NCBI GenBank assembly: GCA_002383165.1
Contig: DFXK01000011.1
Span: 305,251-369,250, forward strand
Reading direction: 5' to 3'
Origin: Flavobacteriales bacterium UBA4110
GTDB lineage: Bacteria > Bacteroidota > Bacteroidia > Flavobacteriales > Weeksellaceae
Length of the DNA: 64,000 bases
How positions within the stretch are numbered: position 1 is the stretch's first letter; each line of letters starts with the position of its first letter. Position numbers and translations under genes: made by a program. This document shows, piece after piece, positions 34,283-42,527 of the stretch. The notes below the pieces were generated by a model. It was not told the DNA's origin. It made no database searches and worked only from the letters and a program-made list of their open reading frames with translations.

Positions 34283-35275
34283 TTATCTTTTAAACTTAAA
34301 AGTGGCCTGAGGGTCAGGTGAATTGATCTTCGCACTGTCTCTTCTGGTTTTTTCTGCGGCTTTTTCCATATCACGCTGATTTTTTTCCTGAGCCATTTCA
34401 TTTTTTTCATTTTCCTTAGCCTGAGCGTTTTTTACTTTTGCTTCGTATTCAGCTTTTCTTTTTTCTACTTCTTCCTGAACTTTTGCAAATTTTACTTTCT
34501 CAGTTTCCAGTTTAGTATAAAGATCATTTGCTGTTTTTGCAGCTTCGCTGTCTGGCAGCTCATTAGAAATTTTTTTTGCATAAGCAGCTGCAGCATCCAG
34601 ACGTTCTTTTTTAAGATCATAAACCGAATTAAGAGCAAGCTCATACTTGGATTTCAATATGATATCATAGATTTTCGGTCTTAGCTTAGTGGCCGGAAAA
34701 TCCTCAAGAACATTTTCAAAAGCTACTATTGCAGCTTTGTATTCTGCCATTTTATAATATTGTTTTGCATTTTCAAATGCTTTGAACTCCAGTTTGTAAC
34801 CCAGTTCATCAATCATCTGATTAATGTTTTTTGAACGTTCGGAATCCGGATATTCATTGATGAAGTTCTGAAGTTCTGTAATGGCAGATTCCGTATTGCT
34901 CTGATCCAAGTTGTAATCCAAAGATCCTTCATAATAGCAAAGTGCAGAGAAATAAGCAGCTTCTTCTTTTCTCGGATCCTGAGGAAAACTGATGGCGAAG
35001 TTCTTGAACTGGTTTGCAGCTAGTCTATAATTTTTGTCATAATAATTAGCATAAGCAGAATTAAAGATAACATTGGGCGCATCATCCGTCCCGGCTACTA
35101 AATTTGGCAATCTGTCATATAAAGCAAGCGCATCGCTCCATTTCTTTTTTGCAAATTTTTCATTGGCTACCTTCAGGATAAAATCCTTATCGGCACTTTT
35201 CATCGCCCTATCCATTTCTGTCTTGCAGGAAAGCAACACCACCGACAGCATCAGCAAACTAATATATTTCTTCAT
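34283..35275 (-). CDS. bamD: Outer-membrane protein assembly factor BamD
   Basis: Lipoprotein of the BAM complex that folds outer-membrane beta-barrels. The signal peptide ends in the lipobox VVLLSC (Cys at residue 17). Tetratricopeptide-like repeats follow (DALALYDRLPNLV, NAYANYYDKNYRLAANQFKNF-type helices, YKMAEYKAAIVAFENVLEDFP). A charged coiled-coil tail rich in K, E and A ends the protein, giving 330 residues against 245 for E. coli BamD; this tail is usual in flavobacteria. Divergent from lepA. Confidence 0.92.
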   Translation of the reverse strand: MKKYISLLMLSVVLLSCKTEMDRAMKSADKDFILKVANEKFAKKKWSDALALYDRLPNLVAGTDDAPNVIFNSAYANYYDKNYRLAANQFKNFAISFPQDPRKEEAAYFSALCYYEGSLDYNLDQSNTESAITELQNFINEYPDSERSKNINQMIDELGYKLEFKAFENAKQYYKMAEYKAAIVAFENVLEDFPATKLRPKIYDIILKSKYELALNSVYDLKKERLDAAAAYAKKISNELPDSEAAKTANDLYTKLETEKVKFAKVQEEVEKRKAEYEAKVKNAQAKENEKNEMAQEKNQRDMEKAAEKTRRDSAKINSPDPQATFKFKR

Positions 35276-35322
35276 AACGATTGTCAGAATATTCTTAACA
35301 GTTGAATATTATTAATAATCTG

Positions 35323-35330
35323 CAAAAATA
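35323..35330 (-). promoter_or_regulatory. -7 element (TATTTTTG) of bamD
   Basis: Exact TAnnTTTG match on the minus strand, about 48 nt upstream of the start, in the bamD-lepA divergent region. Confidence 0.55.
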
Positions 35331-35427
35331 AAACTTTTTTCATCAATCTCTTTTTTTTATGAAAGATTAACGTTTGTCTTTGACAAATATGAGTTTTATG
35401 TGATGAATGGAAATATTTTTTTTGTTA

Positions 35428-35458
35428 GCAATCATCTAACATCCAGCATCCAACTTCT
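35428..35458. repeat. Fragment of the GTCGGAA/TCGGAC-like spacer family upstream of lepA
   Basis: A run of CATC(T/C)A and CATCCA units resembles the right arm of the element at 44388. No left arm is evident, so this may be a remnant. Confidence 0.3.
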
Positions 35459-35470
35459 TACAAAAAAATG

Positions 35471-35478
35471 TATTTTTG
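35471..35478 (+). promoter_or_regulatory. -7 element (TATTTTTG) of lepA
   Basis: Exact TAnnTTTG match 19 nt before the ATG. Confidence 0.6.
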
Positions 35479-35497
35479 CAAATTACAAGAATTATAA

Positions 35498-37294
35498 ATG
35501 AAGAATATCAGGAATTTCTGCATCATTGCGCATATCGACCACGGTAAGAGTACATTGGCAGATCGTCTTTTAGAATATACAAACACTGTTAGTCAAAGGG
35601 AATTGCAATCGCAAACCTTAGACGATATGGATCTTGAGAAAGAACGAGGAATCACCATCAAGTCTCACGCGATTCAAATGGATTACGAATATAAAGGAGA
35701 AAAATTTGTTCTTAATCTAATTGATACACCAGGACACGTTGACTTCTCTTACGAAGTTTCCCGTTCTATCGCTGCTTGCGAAGGAGCGCTTTTGATTGTT
35801 GATGCTGCTCAAAGTATTCAGGCACAAACAATTAGTAATTTATATCTGGCATTAGAGAATGATTTAACAATTATTCCAATTCTGAATAAAATTGACCTTC
35901 CTTCTGCAAACCCAGAAGAAGTAACTGACGAAATTATGAATCTTATCGGTTGCGAATATGAAGATGTTTTGAGAGTGTCTGGAAAAACAGGAGAAGGTGT
36001 TCATAATTTGTTGGAACAAATCGTGGAAAGAATTCCGGCACCGGTTGGTGATCCAGATGCGCCGCTTCAAGCTTTGATTTTTGACTCTGTTTATAATCCG
36101 TTTAGAGGGATTGAAGCTTATTTCAAAGTTGTTAACGGAAGCATTACTAAAAACGAGAAAATCAAATTTTTCGCTACAGGTAAAGAATATGGTGCTGATG
36201 AAGTTGGTACTTTGAAATTGAAACAAGTTCCAAAGAAAACTGTGGAATGTGGCGATGTAGGTTATTTGGTTTCCGGTATCAAAGATGCTCGTGAAGTAAA
36301 AGTTGGAGATACAATCACATCTTTTAACAAGCCTGCAGCGGCGCCGATTGAAGGTTTTGAAGAAGTAAAACCAATGGTTTTTGCGGGGATTTATCCAATT
36401 GATTCTGAGGATTTTGAAGAATTAAGATTCTCTCTTGAAAAATTAAGACTGAATGACGCTTCTTTGGTTTTCGAACCGGAAAGTTCAGCCGCACTAGGTT
36501 TTGGTTTCCGATGCGGATTCTTAGGAATGTTGCATATGGAAATTGTTCAGGAACGTTTGGACAGAGAATTCAATATGAATGTGATTACGACAGTTCCAAA
36601 CGTATCTTATTTTGGATATTCTAAAAAAGAACCGGAAGTTCCAATCCTAATCAACAACCCATCGGAAATGATGGATCCGTCCATAATGGATCGTGTGGAA
36701 GAGCCGTTTATCAAAGCTTCTATCATTACAAAATCAGATTTTGTGGGTGCTGTAATGACACTTTGTATCGAAAAGCGTGGTGAGATTGTAAATCAGAGTT
36801 ACCTCACATCGGACAGAGTTGAATTAATTTTCAATATGCCTTTGGCTGAGGTTGTTTTCGATTTCTATGACAGATTGAAATCTATTTCCAAAGGTTATGC
36901 GTCTTTTGATTATCATCCAATTGGTTTCCGAGCTTCTAAGTTGGTGAAAATGGATATCTTGATTAATGGCGATATGGTAGATGCTTTATCTTCATTGATT
37001 CACGATTCCAACGCATATCACATCGGTAAAAAAATGTGTGAAAAACTTCGTGAATTGATTCCGAGACAACAGTTTGATATTGCAGTTCAGGCAGCTTTAG
37101 GAACGAAAGTAATTGCTAGAGAAACCATCAAAGCTTTAAGAAAAGACGTTACCGCAAAATGTTACGGGGGTGATATTTCCAGAAAACGTAAACTTCTTGA
37201 AAAACAGAAAGAAGGTAAAAAGAAAATGAAGCAAATTGGTCGTGTAGAAGTGCCGCAATCAGCGTTTATGGCTGTTTTGAAGCTTAACGATTAG
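35498..37294 (+). CDS. lepA: Translation elongation factor 4 (LepA)
   Basis: Ribosomal GTPase that back-translocates or rescues stalled ribosomes. G1 AHIDHGKSTLADRLLE, G3 DTPGHVDFSYEVSRS and G4 NKIDLPSA are intact. The LepA-specific C-terminal domain is present (ETIKALRKDVTAKCYGGDISRKRKLLEKQKEGKKKM). The 598-residue length is exact for the family. Monocistronic, with a promoter and a good terminator. Confidence 0.97.
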   Translation: MKNIRNFCIIAHIDHGKSTLADRLLEYTNTVSQRELQSQTLDDMDLEKERGITIKSHAIQMDYEYKGEKFVLNLIDTPGHVDFSYEVSRSIAACEGALLIVDAAQSIQAQTISNLYLALENDLTIIPILNKIDLPSANPEEVTDEIMNLIGCEYEDVLRVSGKTGEGVHNLLEQIVERIPAPVGDPDAPLQALIFDSVYNPFRGIEAYFKVVNGSITKNEKIKFFATGKEYGADEVGTLKLKQVPKKTVECGDVGYLVSGIKDAREVKVGDTITSFNKPAAAPIEGFEEVKPMVFAGIYPIDSEDFEELRFSLEKLRLNDASLVFEPESSAALGFGFRCGFLGMLHMEIVQERLDREFNMNVITTVPNVSYFGYSKKEPEVPILINNPSEMMDPSIMDRVEEPFIKASIITKSDFVGAVMTLCIEKRGEIVNQSYLTSDRVELIFNMPLAEVVFDFYDRLKSISKGYASFDYHPIGFRASKLVKMDILINGDMVDALSSLIHDSNAYHIGKKMCEKLRELIPRQQFDIAVQAALGTKVIARETIKALRKDVTAKCYGGDISRKRKLLEKQKEGKKKMKQIGRVEVPQSAFMAVLKLND

Positions 37295-37317
37295 AACTAA
37301 CTCAATTTTTAATAAAT

Positions 37318-37348
37318 ATAATCCACAGTTTTTTCTGTGGATTTTTTA
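37318..37348 (+). terminator. Intrinsic terminator after lepA
   Basis: An 8-bp perfect stem (ATCCACAG with CTGTGGAT), T6 loop, and a T tract. Confidence 0.85.
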
Positions 37349-37368
37349 TTTCATAAAACTGAGTTTTC

Positions 37369-37376
37369 TACATTTG
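37369..37376 (+). promoter_or_regulatory. -7 element (TACATTTG) of the M14 peptidase gene
   Basis: Exact TAnnTTTG match ending only 4 nt before the ATG; a leaderless message is predicted. Confidence 0.6.
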
Positions 37377-37380
37377 TACT

Positions 37381-39093
37381 ATGAAAAATCTCTCCATCTT
37401 ATTCATCCTCATTTCTGTTTTTGGTTATTCTCAAATTCTCACACCTTACGAAAAAGGCAATGGTAATCAAACCACAACTTTTGATGAGATGCGAAAATTC
37501 TATCAGGAATTATCAAAACAATATCCATCAATCAGTTACGAAACAAAAGGCGAAGATGACAACGGCGCTCCAATCGATGTGGTGATTTTCAATCCGACAA
37601 AACAAAGTTTCGAGGAAGCGAGAAAAGGAAAGTCGGTTTTGTTTGTGAACAATGGGATTCATCCAGGAGAACCAGACGGAATTGATGCAACGATGATGTT
37701 AATGAGAGACTTGGCAACTGGAAAAGTCAATACACCAAAGAATGTAATTTTCGCAGCCATTGCAAGTTACAATATCAGCGGAATGATGAACCGAGGAAGC
37801 TTTTCCAGAGCTAATCAAAATGGTCCGGAAGAATATGGTTTTCGTGGAAATGCTCGAAATTATGATTTAAATAGAGATTTCATCAAGACAGATTCAAAAA
37901 ATTCCAGAAGTTTTCAGCAGATTTTCCAATGGCTGAAACCGGATGTTTTTATTGATAATCACGTCAGCAACGGTGCAGATTATCAATATACTTTCACTTA
38001 TATTTCGACCAATAAAGAACGTTTGGGAACTATTTTAGGAAATTATTTCAATGATGAAATGCAGAAAACACTTTTGAAAAATATGGAGAAAAAAGGCGTC
38101 ATTTCTGTTCCTTATGTCAACATTCACGGCGATGTTCCGGACGGAGGTTTTCCCGCTTTTGTGGATTCGCCAAGATATGCGACGGGTTACACGACTTTAT
38201 TCAATTCCATCGGGACGGTTGTGGAAACGCATATGCTGAAACCTTACAAAGACCGAGTGAAAGTGACTTATGATTATATGGTTGACAACCTGAATTACAT
38301 CGATGAAAATTATAAAACCATTCAGCAGAAACGAGCCGAAAATCTAAAACAATACAAAGTCGGGAACCGATATGCTCTGGCTTGGAAACTCGATTCTACA
38401 AAATATGAAACGATTGATTTCAAAGGTTTTGAAGCGAAATATAAACCAAGCGATGTATCCGGAAAAACCAGACTTTGGTACGACAGAAACGCCAAGTTTT
38501 CAAAGCCTGTCAAATTCTATAATACTTATGTTCCGGCAAAAGAAATCACGATTCCAAAATATTACGTCATTCCACAATCCGAATGGAAAATCATCGATTT
38601 GTTGAAACTTAATCAAATCAAAATGATTCCAATCAAACAGGATTCTACGATTACAGTTGAACAATACAGAATCAAAGATTTCAAAACCGTTCCCAATCCT
38701 TACGAAGGTCATTATCTACATTACGACACATTTGTGACCAAAGAATCAGGTAAAACCAAATTCAGAGCGGGTGATTTCCTTGTACCGCTAAATCAAGGCG
38801 GCGTCAAGTTTTTGTTAGAAACTTTGGAGCCGGAAGCGGTGGATTCTTACTTCAACTGGAATTTCTTCGATGCAATTTTGGGTCAGAAAGAATATTATTC
38901 GGCTTATGTTTTCGAAGATACAGCGGCAAAACTTCTAAGGGAAAACAAAGCTTTGAAAACTGCTTTCGAAATGGAAAAATCCATTAATCCAAAGTTTGCA
39001 GAAGACGGACAAGCGCAGTTGGATTGGGTTTATAAACATTCAGACTATTACGAGAAAACGCATCGTCTTTATCCGGTTTTTAGGATTAATTAA
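37381..39093 (+). CDS. Secreted M14-family zinc carboxypeptidase
   Basis: Signal peptide MKNLSILFILISVFGYSQ, then an M14-type catalytic domain. The zinc-ligand pair is in NGIHPGEPDG, the substrate-site NARNYDLNRDF is about 80 residues later, and NHVSNGADYQY may give the third His ligand. The catalytic Glu is probably in TVVETHMLKP. A beta-rich C-terminal half (residues about 330-570) has no domain that I recognise. It should be a periplasmic or exported peptidase; specificity cannot be inferred. No T9SS sorting domain is present. Convergent with the xylanase gene. Confidence 0.88.
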   Translation: MKNLSILFILISVFGYSQILTPYEKGNGNQTTTFDEMRKFYQELSKQYPSISYETKGEDDNGAPIDVVIFNPTKQSFEEARKGKSVLFVNNGIHPGEPDGIDATMMLMRDLATGKVNTPKNVIFAAIASYNISGMMNRGSFSRANQNGPEEYGFRGNARNYDLNRDFIKTDSKNSRSFQQIFQWLKPDVFIDNHVSNGADYQYTFTYISTNKERLGTILGNYFNDEMQKTLLKNMEKKGVISVPYVNIHGDVPDGGFPAFVDSPRYATGYTTLFNSIGTVVETHMLKPYKDRVKVTYDYMVDNLNYIDENYKTIQQKRAENLKQYKVGNRYALAWKLDSTKYETIDFKGFEAKYKPSDVSGKTRLWYDRNAKFSKPVKFYNTYVPAKEITIPKYYVIPQSEWKIIDLLKLNQIKMIPIKQDSTITVEQYRIKDFKTVPNPYEGHYLHYDTFVTKESGKTKFRAGDFLVPLNQGGVKFLLETLEPEAVDSYFNWNFFDAILGQKEYYSAYVFEDTAAKLLRENKALKTAFEMEKSINPKFAEDGQAQLDWVYKHSDYYEKTHRLYPVFRIN

Positions 39094-39097
39094 ATTA

Positions 39098-39171
39098 TTC
39101 TCTCGCAGATTAAGCTGATTGGCAAATTAATATTGTTTAAAATCTGCTCAATCTGCCAAATCAGCGAGAAA
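39098..39171. repeat. Palindromic spacer (TCTCGCAGATT family) between convergent genes
   Basis: TCTCGCAGATTAAGCTGATT on the left and AATCTGCCAAATCAGCGAGA on the right are imperfect inverted arms. TCTCGC, GATT and GATTG blocks all pair. It occupies nearly the whole gap between the M14 and xylanase genes and may stop transcription from both sides, but it lacks a clean T tract. Confidence 0.6.
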
Positions 39172-39177
39172 TGAAAT

Positions 39178-40305
39178 CTATTTCTTAAGAAGATCAATCA
39201 CCTTTTGCAACGCTTTTTTAGGATTTCCATTTCTGTCCCAAAGTAATGGGTAATTGGTTCTTCCAGGGATTGGATAATCGTTTTTCCAAGACATCTCGTC
39301 CTTCATTCCCCACGTTGTAACGCGGTCCAGTTTATTTCTTTTTTTTGTAGAAAATTTGAAACAATTCTGCATATCGATAGGCTAGTTGTTCATCCACATC
39401 TTTTGGCAATCCATTGATGTAAGGGTCAAGATAAGTTTTGAATTCCTCATTCTGAAACTGCTTGTGCGTAAAAGCCTGACCAATGATTTGTCCTTCTTTC
39501 GTTACAGGCAAAACATCCACATCGATTTCCGTAATCATCACTTTGATTCCGCAGGCTGAGTAAGCATCGATAGCATCTTCGATATATTGATTTTTTGGAT
39601 AATTCAATCCCCAATGACCTTGGATTCCGATGCCGTCAATTCGGATTCCGTTGGCTTGTAGCATTTTTACCATTCGTACAATGCCTTTCACTTTTTCTGG
39701 TCGCCACGCGTTGAAATCGTTATAATATAATTCTGTATTAGGAGAATATTTGGCCGCATATTGGAAAGACAATCTCATCAGTTCAACGCCATCACCAATA
39801 CCTTTTACCCAACCTTCGTTTCGGTAGCTGCCATCATCATCAATCACTTCATTCACAACATCCCAAGCTTGCAATTTTCCGGCATATCGGCTTGCAACCA
39901 ATTTGATATGGTCGTGCAGACGTTCTTTGGTTTGCTCTTTGGTTTTTTGAGTTCCATCTTCATTTTTAAAGAACCAGTCCGGTGTTTGATTTTTCCAAAC
40001 CAAAGTATGCCCAACGATAAACATCTTATTTTTCAAACCAAATTCCACAAAAGCATCCGCCTGCGAAAAATCGAATTTACCCGGAAGTGGATTCACTACT
40101 TCGGCTTTCATACAGTTTTCCGGCGTAATGGTGTTAAAATGCTCCAGAACAATGGCTTGTTGCTTTTTATCTTTTCCGCTCACAATATCGTTGTTCACTG
40201 CTGTTCCGATTTTGAACGCTTTGGAATAAGCCTCTTTGAATTTAACATTCTGAGAAAAACTAACGGAAGAAATTAAAACACTAATATGATAAGGCATTGT
40301 CTCAT
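39178..40305 (-). pseudogene. GH10 endo-1,4-beta-xylanase gene with two frameshifts
   Basis: The central frame (40290 to 39332) carries a complete GH10 barrel core: GHTLVWKNQTPDWFF, the acid/base Glu in WDVVNEVIDDDG, YYNDFNAW, GIGIQGHWGLN and the nucleophile Glu in MITEIDVDV. Near the C-terminus an A8 run (39339-39346) shifts the frame: one A fewer would join FYKK to RNKLDRVTTWGMKDEMSWKND and on to LLWDRNGNPKKAL, ending at 39178. At the N-terminus, the ATG at 40303-40305 gives MRQCLIILVF and then a stop. One extra T in the T4 run (40275-40278) would produce a good signal peptide running into the barrel. Both indels are in homopolymers, so decay, phase variation or sequencing error are all possible. 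Confidence 0.8.
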
Positions 40306-40612
40306 AAACTCGAAAGTTGATTTAGCTAAATATAGAAAATTATAATAAATGCAAAACGGATATTAGTTTCAAATATTAAAATTGATGATGATGCTTGTAA
40401 AGCCAATTTTGTGAAGCTTTTTAACAATCCGTCAACGATTTCCAGATTTCTAAACCCGTCATTAATGACTAAATAATTTTCGCGATGAGCTGTGCTAAGT
40501 TTATGCTGAGGTAATTTCTTTTTTGTAAATTTTATGTTAAGCCTTGAGTGCAGAGTTATCATTCCGTATGAATCTAAATGCCGGGATTCCTACGGAATGA
40601 TAAAAGTTTCTC
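40306..40612. other. Intergenic region upstream of the xylanase gene
   Basis: About 300 nt separate the xylanase gene from the BspA-like gene, both on the minus strand. It holds the hairpin at 40557 and otherwise AT-rich sequence. A 78-codon minus-strand frame here (40326-40562) has no recognisable features and I do not count it as a gene. Confidence 0.5.
40557..40602. repeat. Long near-perfect hairpin downstream of the BspA-like gene
   Basis: TATCATTCCGTA (40557-40568) pairs perfectly with TACGGAATGATA (40591-40602). Inside, GAATC pairs with GATTC across one mismatched base on each side, leaving a 10-nt loop. There is no T tract on the minus strand; it may work as a 3'-end stabiliser or be another repeat family. 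Confidence 0.7.
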
Positions 40613-42115
40613 TTATTCCTTCACAATCTTCCTGCTCACAGTTCCCCCTGATTTGGTAACCGCAGAGATTACATAAACTCCTTTTGCAAGATTTGCAAAA
40701 TTTACGGATTTTCCATTAGCAGAAATTTGTGTTACAATTTTTCCGGAAAGGTCCGTTATTTTGATATTTGAAACTTCTTCTGAAAAATTGAGAATATCTT
40801 TTACAGGATTGGGATAGAGTAGAATTCCTCTGTTTTCAATATCGGTTGCAGCCAGTGAGCTATTACAAGTTTCAGAATAAAGATCCTCACTAATAAACCA
40901 TCCTTTGTTATTTATAAGTACATCTCTATATATTTGTCCATCTGTGCCATATCTGACGCCTTGAGCGCTTAGGCGCTGATCATTGGGTGTGTCTGGATTT
41001 TGTGCCCATCCTTTAAATGTTTTCATATAATTTTGACAATCCATAGAACTATTAGAAAAAATACCTTGAAGAGAAGATGCGCCAAATTGACTATCAGTAG
41101 TATTTATGCTTTTAATATTCCAGTTTCCCAAATCTTGATTGAAAGAAGTATTACCAAACATATAACTCATATTTTTCACCTTTTCTACGTTCCAATTTGC
41201 AAGCGGTTGATTAAAAGATTCTGCTAACAAAAACATTGCAGTCATCATTTCAACATTGCCAACATCCCAATTTCCAATAGGTTGGTTGAAAGCTGTTAAA
41301 TAAAACATCAGCGACATGTCGGTTACATTACTTACGTCCCAACTGTCAATAGGTTGATTAAATAAGTATGATTGAGAAAACATATGAGACATATTGGTGA
41401 CATTACTTACATTCCAATTTCCAACTGGTTGGTTGAATGAACTTGCAGATTCAAACATTGAATACATACTTGTAACATTGGAAGTGTCCCAATTTCCAAT
41501 ATGTTGGTTGAAAGAGGACGCTCCCTTAAACATCGAAGACATATTATTAACTTTGCTTACATCCCAATTCCCAATATTTTGATTGAATTGTGAGCAATTT
41601 ATGAACATACCTGTCATGTCAGTAACGTTAGACGTATTCCAACTGTTCATACCAGGAATTGATGTCAGAGCAGAGCATTGATTAAACATATAGTACATAC
41701 TGGTTATATTGGAAAAATTCGGAATATCTGTTGCGGTGATTTTTAGATAGTAACAACCTGAAAACATATATTGCAAATTAGTATTCCAGTTCACATCTCC
41801 CCATTGGCTAAGTTCGATTAATTTATAATTACCACTATTAAATTTAAAAAACCCAGCTGGTTTTATAGAAACTACATATTCTCCAATTTGTGGAAAATCA
41901 ATTGTAGTTATTCCATCATTTCCGCTGCCACTTCCTGTGACAGAAGCATCATCGGCTTTTATGTAAGTGTAGGTGTATGCACCTTCTGTGTAAATCGTTA
42001 TTTCCTTGGAGTTAACATTGTTAATCTTGGTATTCCATTTGGTAATTATCGGTCTTTGTGCATTCATCAATGTATTGACAATCAGCAAAAAACCGAAAAG
42101 CAGGAGTTTTCTCAT
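40613..42115 (-). CDS. BspA-family leucine-rich-repeat surface protein with T9SS sorting domain
   Basis: Signal peptide MRKLLLFGFLLIVNTLMNAQ, then about eight DUF285/BspA repeats of roughly 25-32 residues with the core NWDVSNVTDMSxMF...FNQ (residues about 140-370). The last 75 residues are a type A T9SS sorting domain (LYPNPVKDILNFSEEV, KITDLSGKIVTQIS, LAKGVYVISA, RKIVKE). BspA-type repeats mediate adhesion in some oral Bacteroidota and in Mycoplasma; here only surface location can be asserted. The repeats are nearly identical at the DNA level in places, so copy number could vary. Confidence 0.9.
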   Translation of the reverse strand: MRKLLLFGFLLIVNTLMNAQRPIITKWNTKINNVNSKEITIYTEGAYTYTYIKADDASVTGSGSGNDGITTIDFPQIGEYVVSIKPAGFFKFNSGNYKLIELSQWGDVNWNTNLQYMFSGCYYLKITATDIPNFSNITSMYYMFNQCSALTSIPGMNSWNTSNVTDMTGMFINCSQFNQNIGNWDVSKVNNMSSMFKGASSFNQHIGNWDTSNVTSMYSMFESASSFNQPVGNWNVSNVTNMSHMFSQSYLFNQPIDSWDVSNVTDMSLMFYLTAFNQPIGNWDVGNVEMMTAMFLLAESFNQPLANWNVEKVKNMSYMFGNTSFNQDLGNWNIKSINTTDSQFGASSLQGIFSNSSMDCQNYMKTFKGWAQNPDTPNDQRLSAQGVRYGTDGQIYRDVLINNKGWFISEDLYSETCNSSLAATDIENRGILLYPNPVKDILNFSEEVSNIKITDLSGKIVTQISANGKSVNFANLAKGVYVISAVTKSGGTVSRKIVKE

Positions 42116-42235
42116 AGTTATAATTATTAAAAAAGTTATTAATTCTTTGTAATTATATTCGGCAGAAAAAAGAAAACGTGAAGTATAGAAACAAAAAACA
42201 GCGTATCTAATTCACGCTACCAAACGTGGCTCTGT

Positions 42236-42318
42236 AAAATTTCAAATACAAAACAACGGAAAAGATACGCCTATCAGGCGCACTTTTAGAATCCGTCTTG
42301 TTTTGTATTTGAAATTTT
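42236..42318. repeat. Perfect 21-bp inverted repeat with an inner stem (candidate structured RNA or repeat)
   Basis: 42236-42256 and 42298-42318 are perfect 21-nt inverted copies; CGG (42257) and CCG (42293) can extend the stem. The loop contains CGCC/GGCG, which can form a second hairpin. It is not followed by a T tract in either direction. Confidence 0.7.
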
Positions 42319-42454
42319 CCAGATTTCGTTCGGCAAGACTTTTTAAAGTAACGTATATTTTATAGCTATTGCTTCTAAAAACAATGCATACTCAAATGTA
42401 GAAATATTTTTGATACGGCAAGAAAAAAATAATATGTTTAGTCTGCGTCTCAAC

Positions 42455-42484
42455 TTGTCATTCAACAAAAACTTAGTATTTTTG
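42455..42484 (+). promoter_or_regulatory. Promoter of the M1 peptidase gene (TTG and TATTTTTG)
   Basis: A -33 TTG (42455-42457) lies 19 nt before an exact TAnnTTTG (42477-42484). This is the most complete Bacteroidota promoter in the window, 43 nt before the start codon. Confidence 0.7.
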
Positions 42485-42527
42485 GTAAAATTATTATAAC
42501 AAACCTTTTAGGTTTAATCATAAATCT

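Larger units (their letters stand above)
42116..42527. other. Divergent intergenic region with nested hairpins
   Basis: 412 nt without a gene between the BspA-like gene (minus) and the M1 peptidase gene (plus). It contains the hairpin at 42236-42318, a complementary pair GCGTATCT (42201-42208) and AGATACGC (42263-42270) that could pair in an alternative fold, and the M1 promoter at 42455-42484. The rest is AT-rich with no further signal that I can support. Confidence 0.5.

Noticed and set aside
40326..40562. A 78-codon minus-strand frame between the xylanase and BspA-like genes
   Set aside because: No domain, no signal, no promoter, and it overlaps the region of the hairpin; probably chance.
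40557..40602. Hairpin as an intrinsic terminator of the BspA-like gene
   Set aside because: The stem is strong, but on the minus strand the bases after it are AACTCTGC, not a T tract.
41100..41660. Regularly spaced repeats in the BspA-like gene as a CRISPR array
   Set aside because: The periodicity follows the protein repeat (about 75-96 nt) and the reading frame is open throughout.
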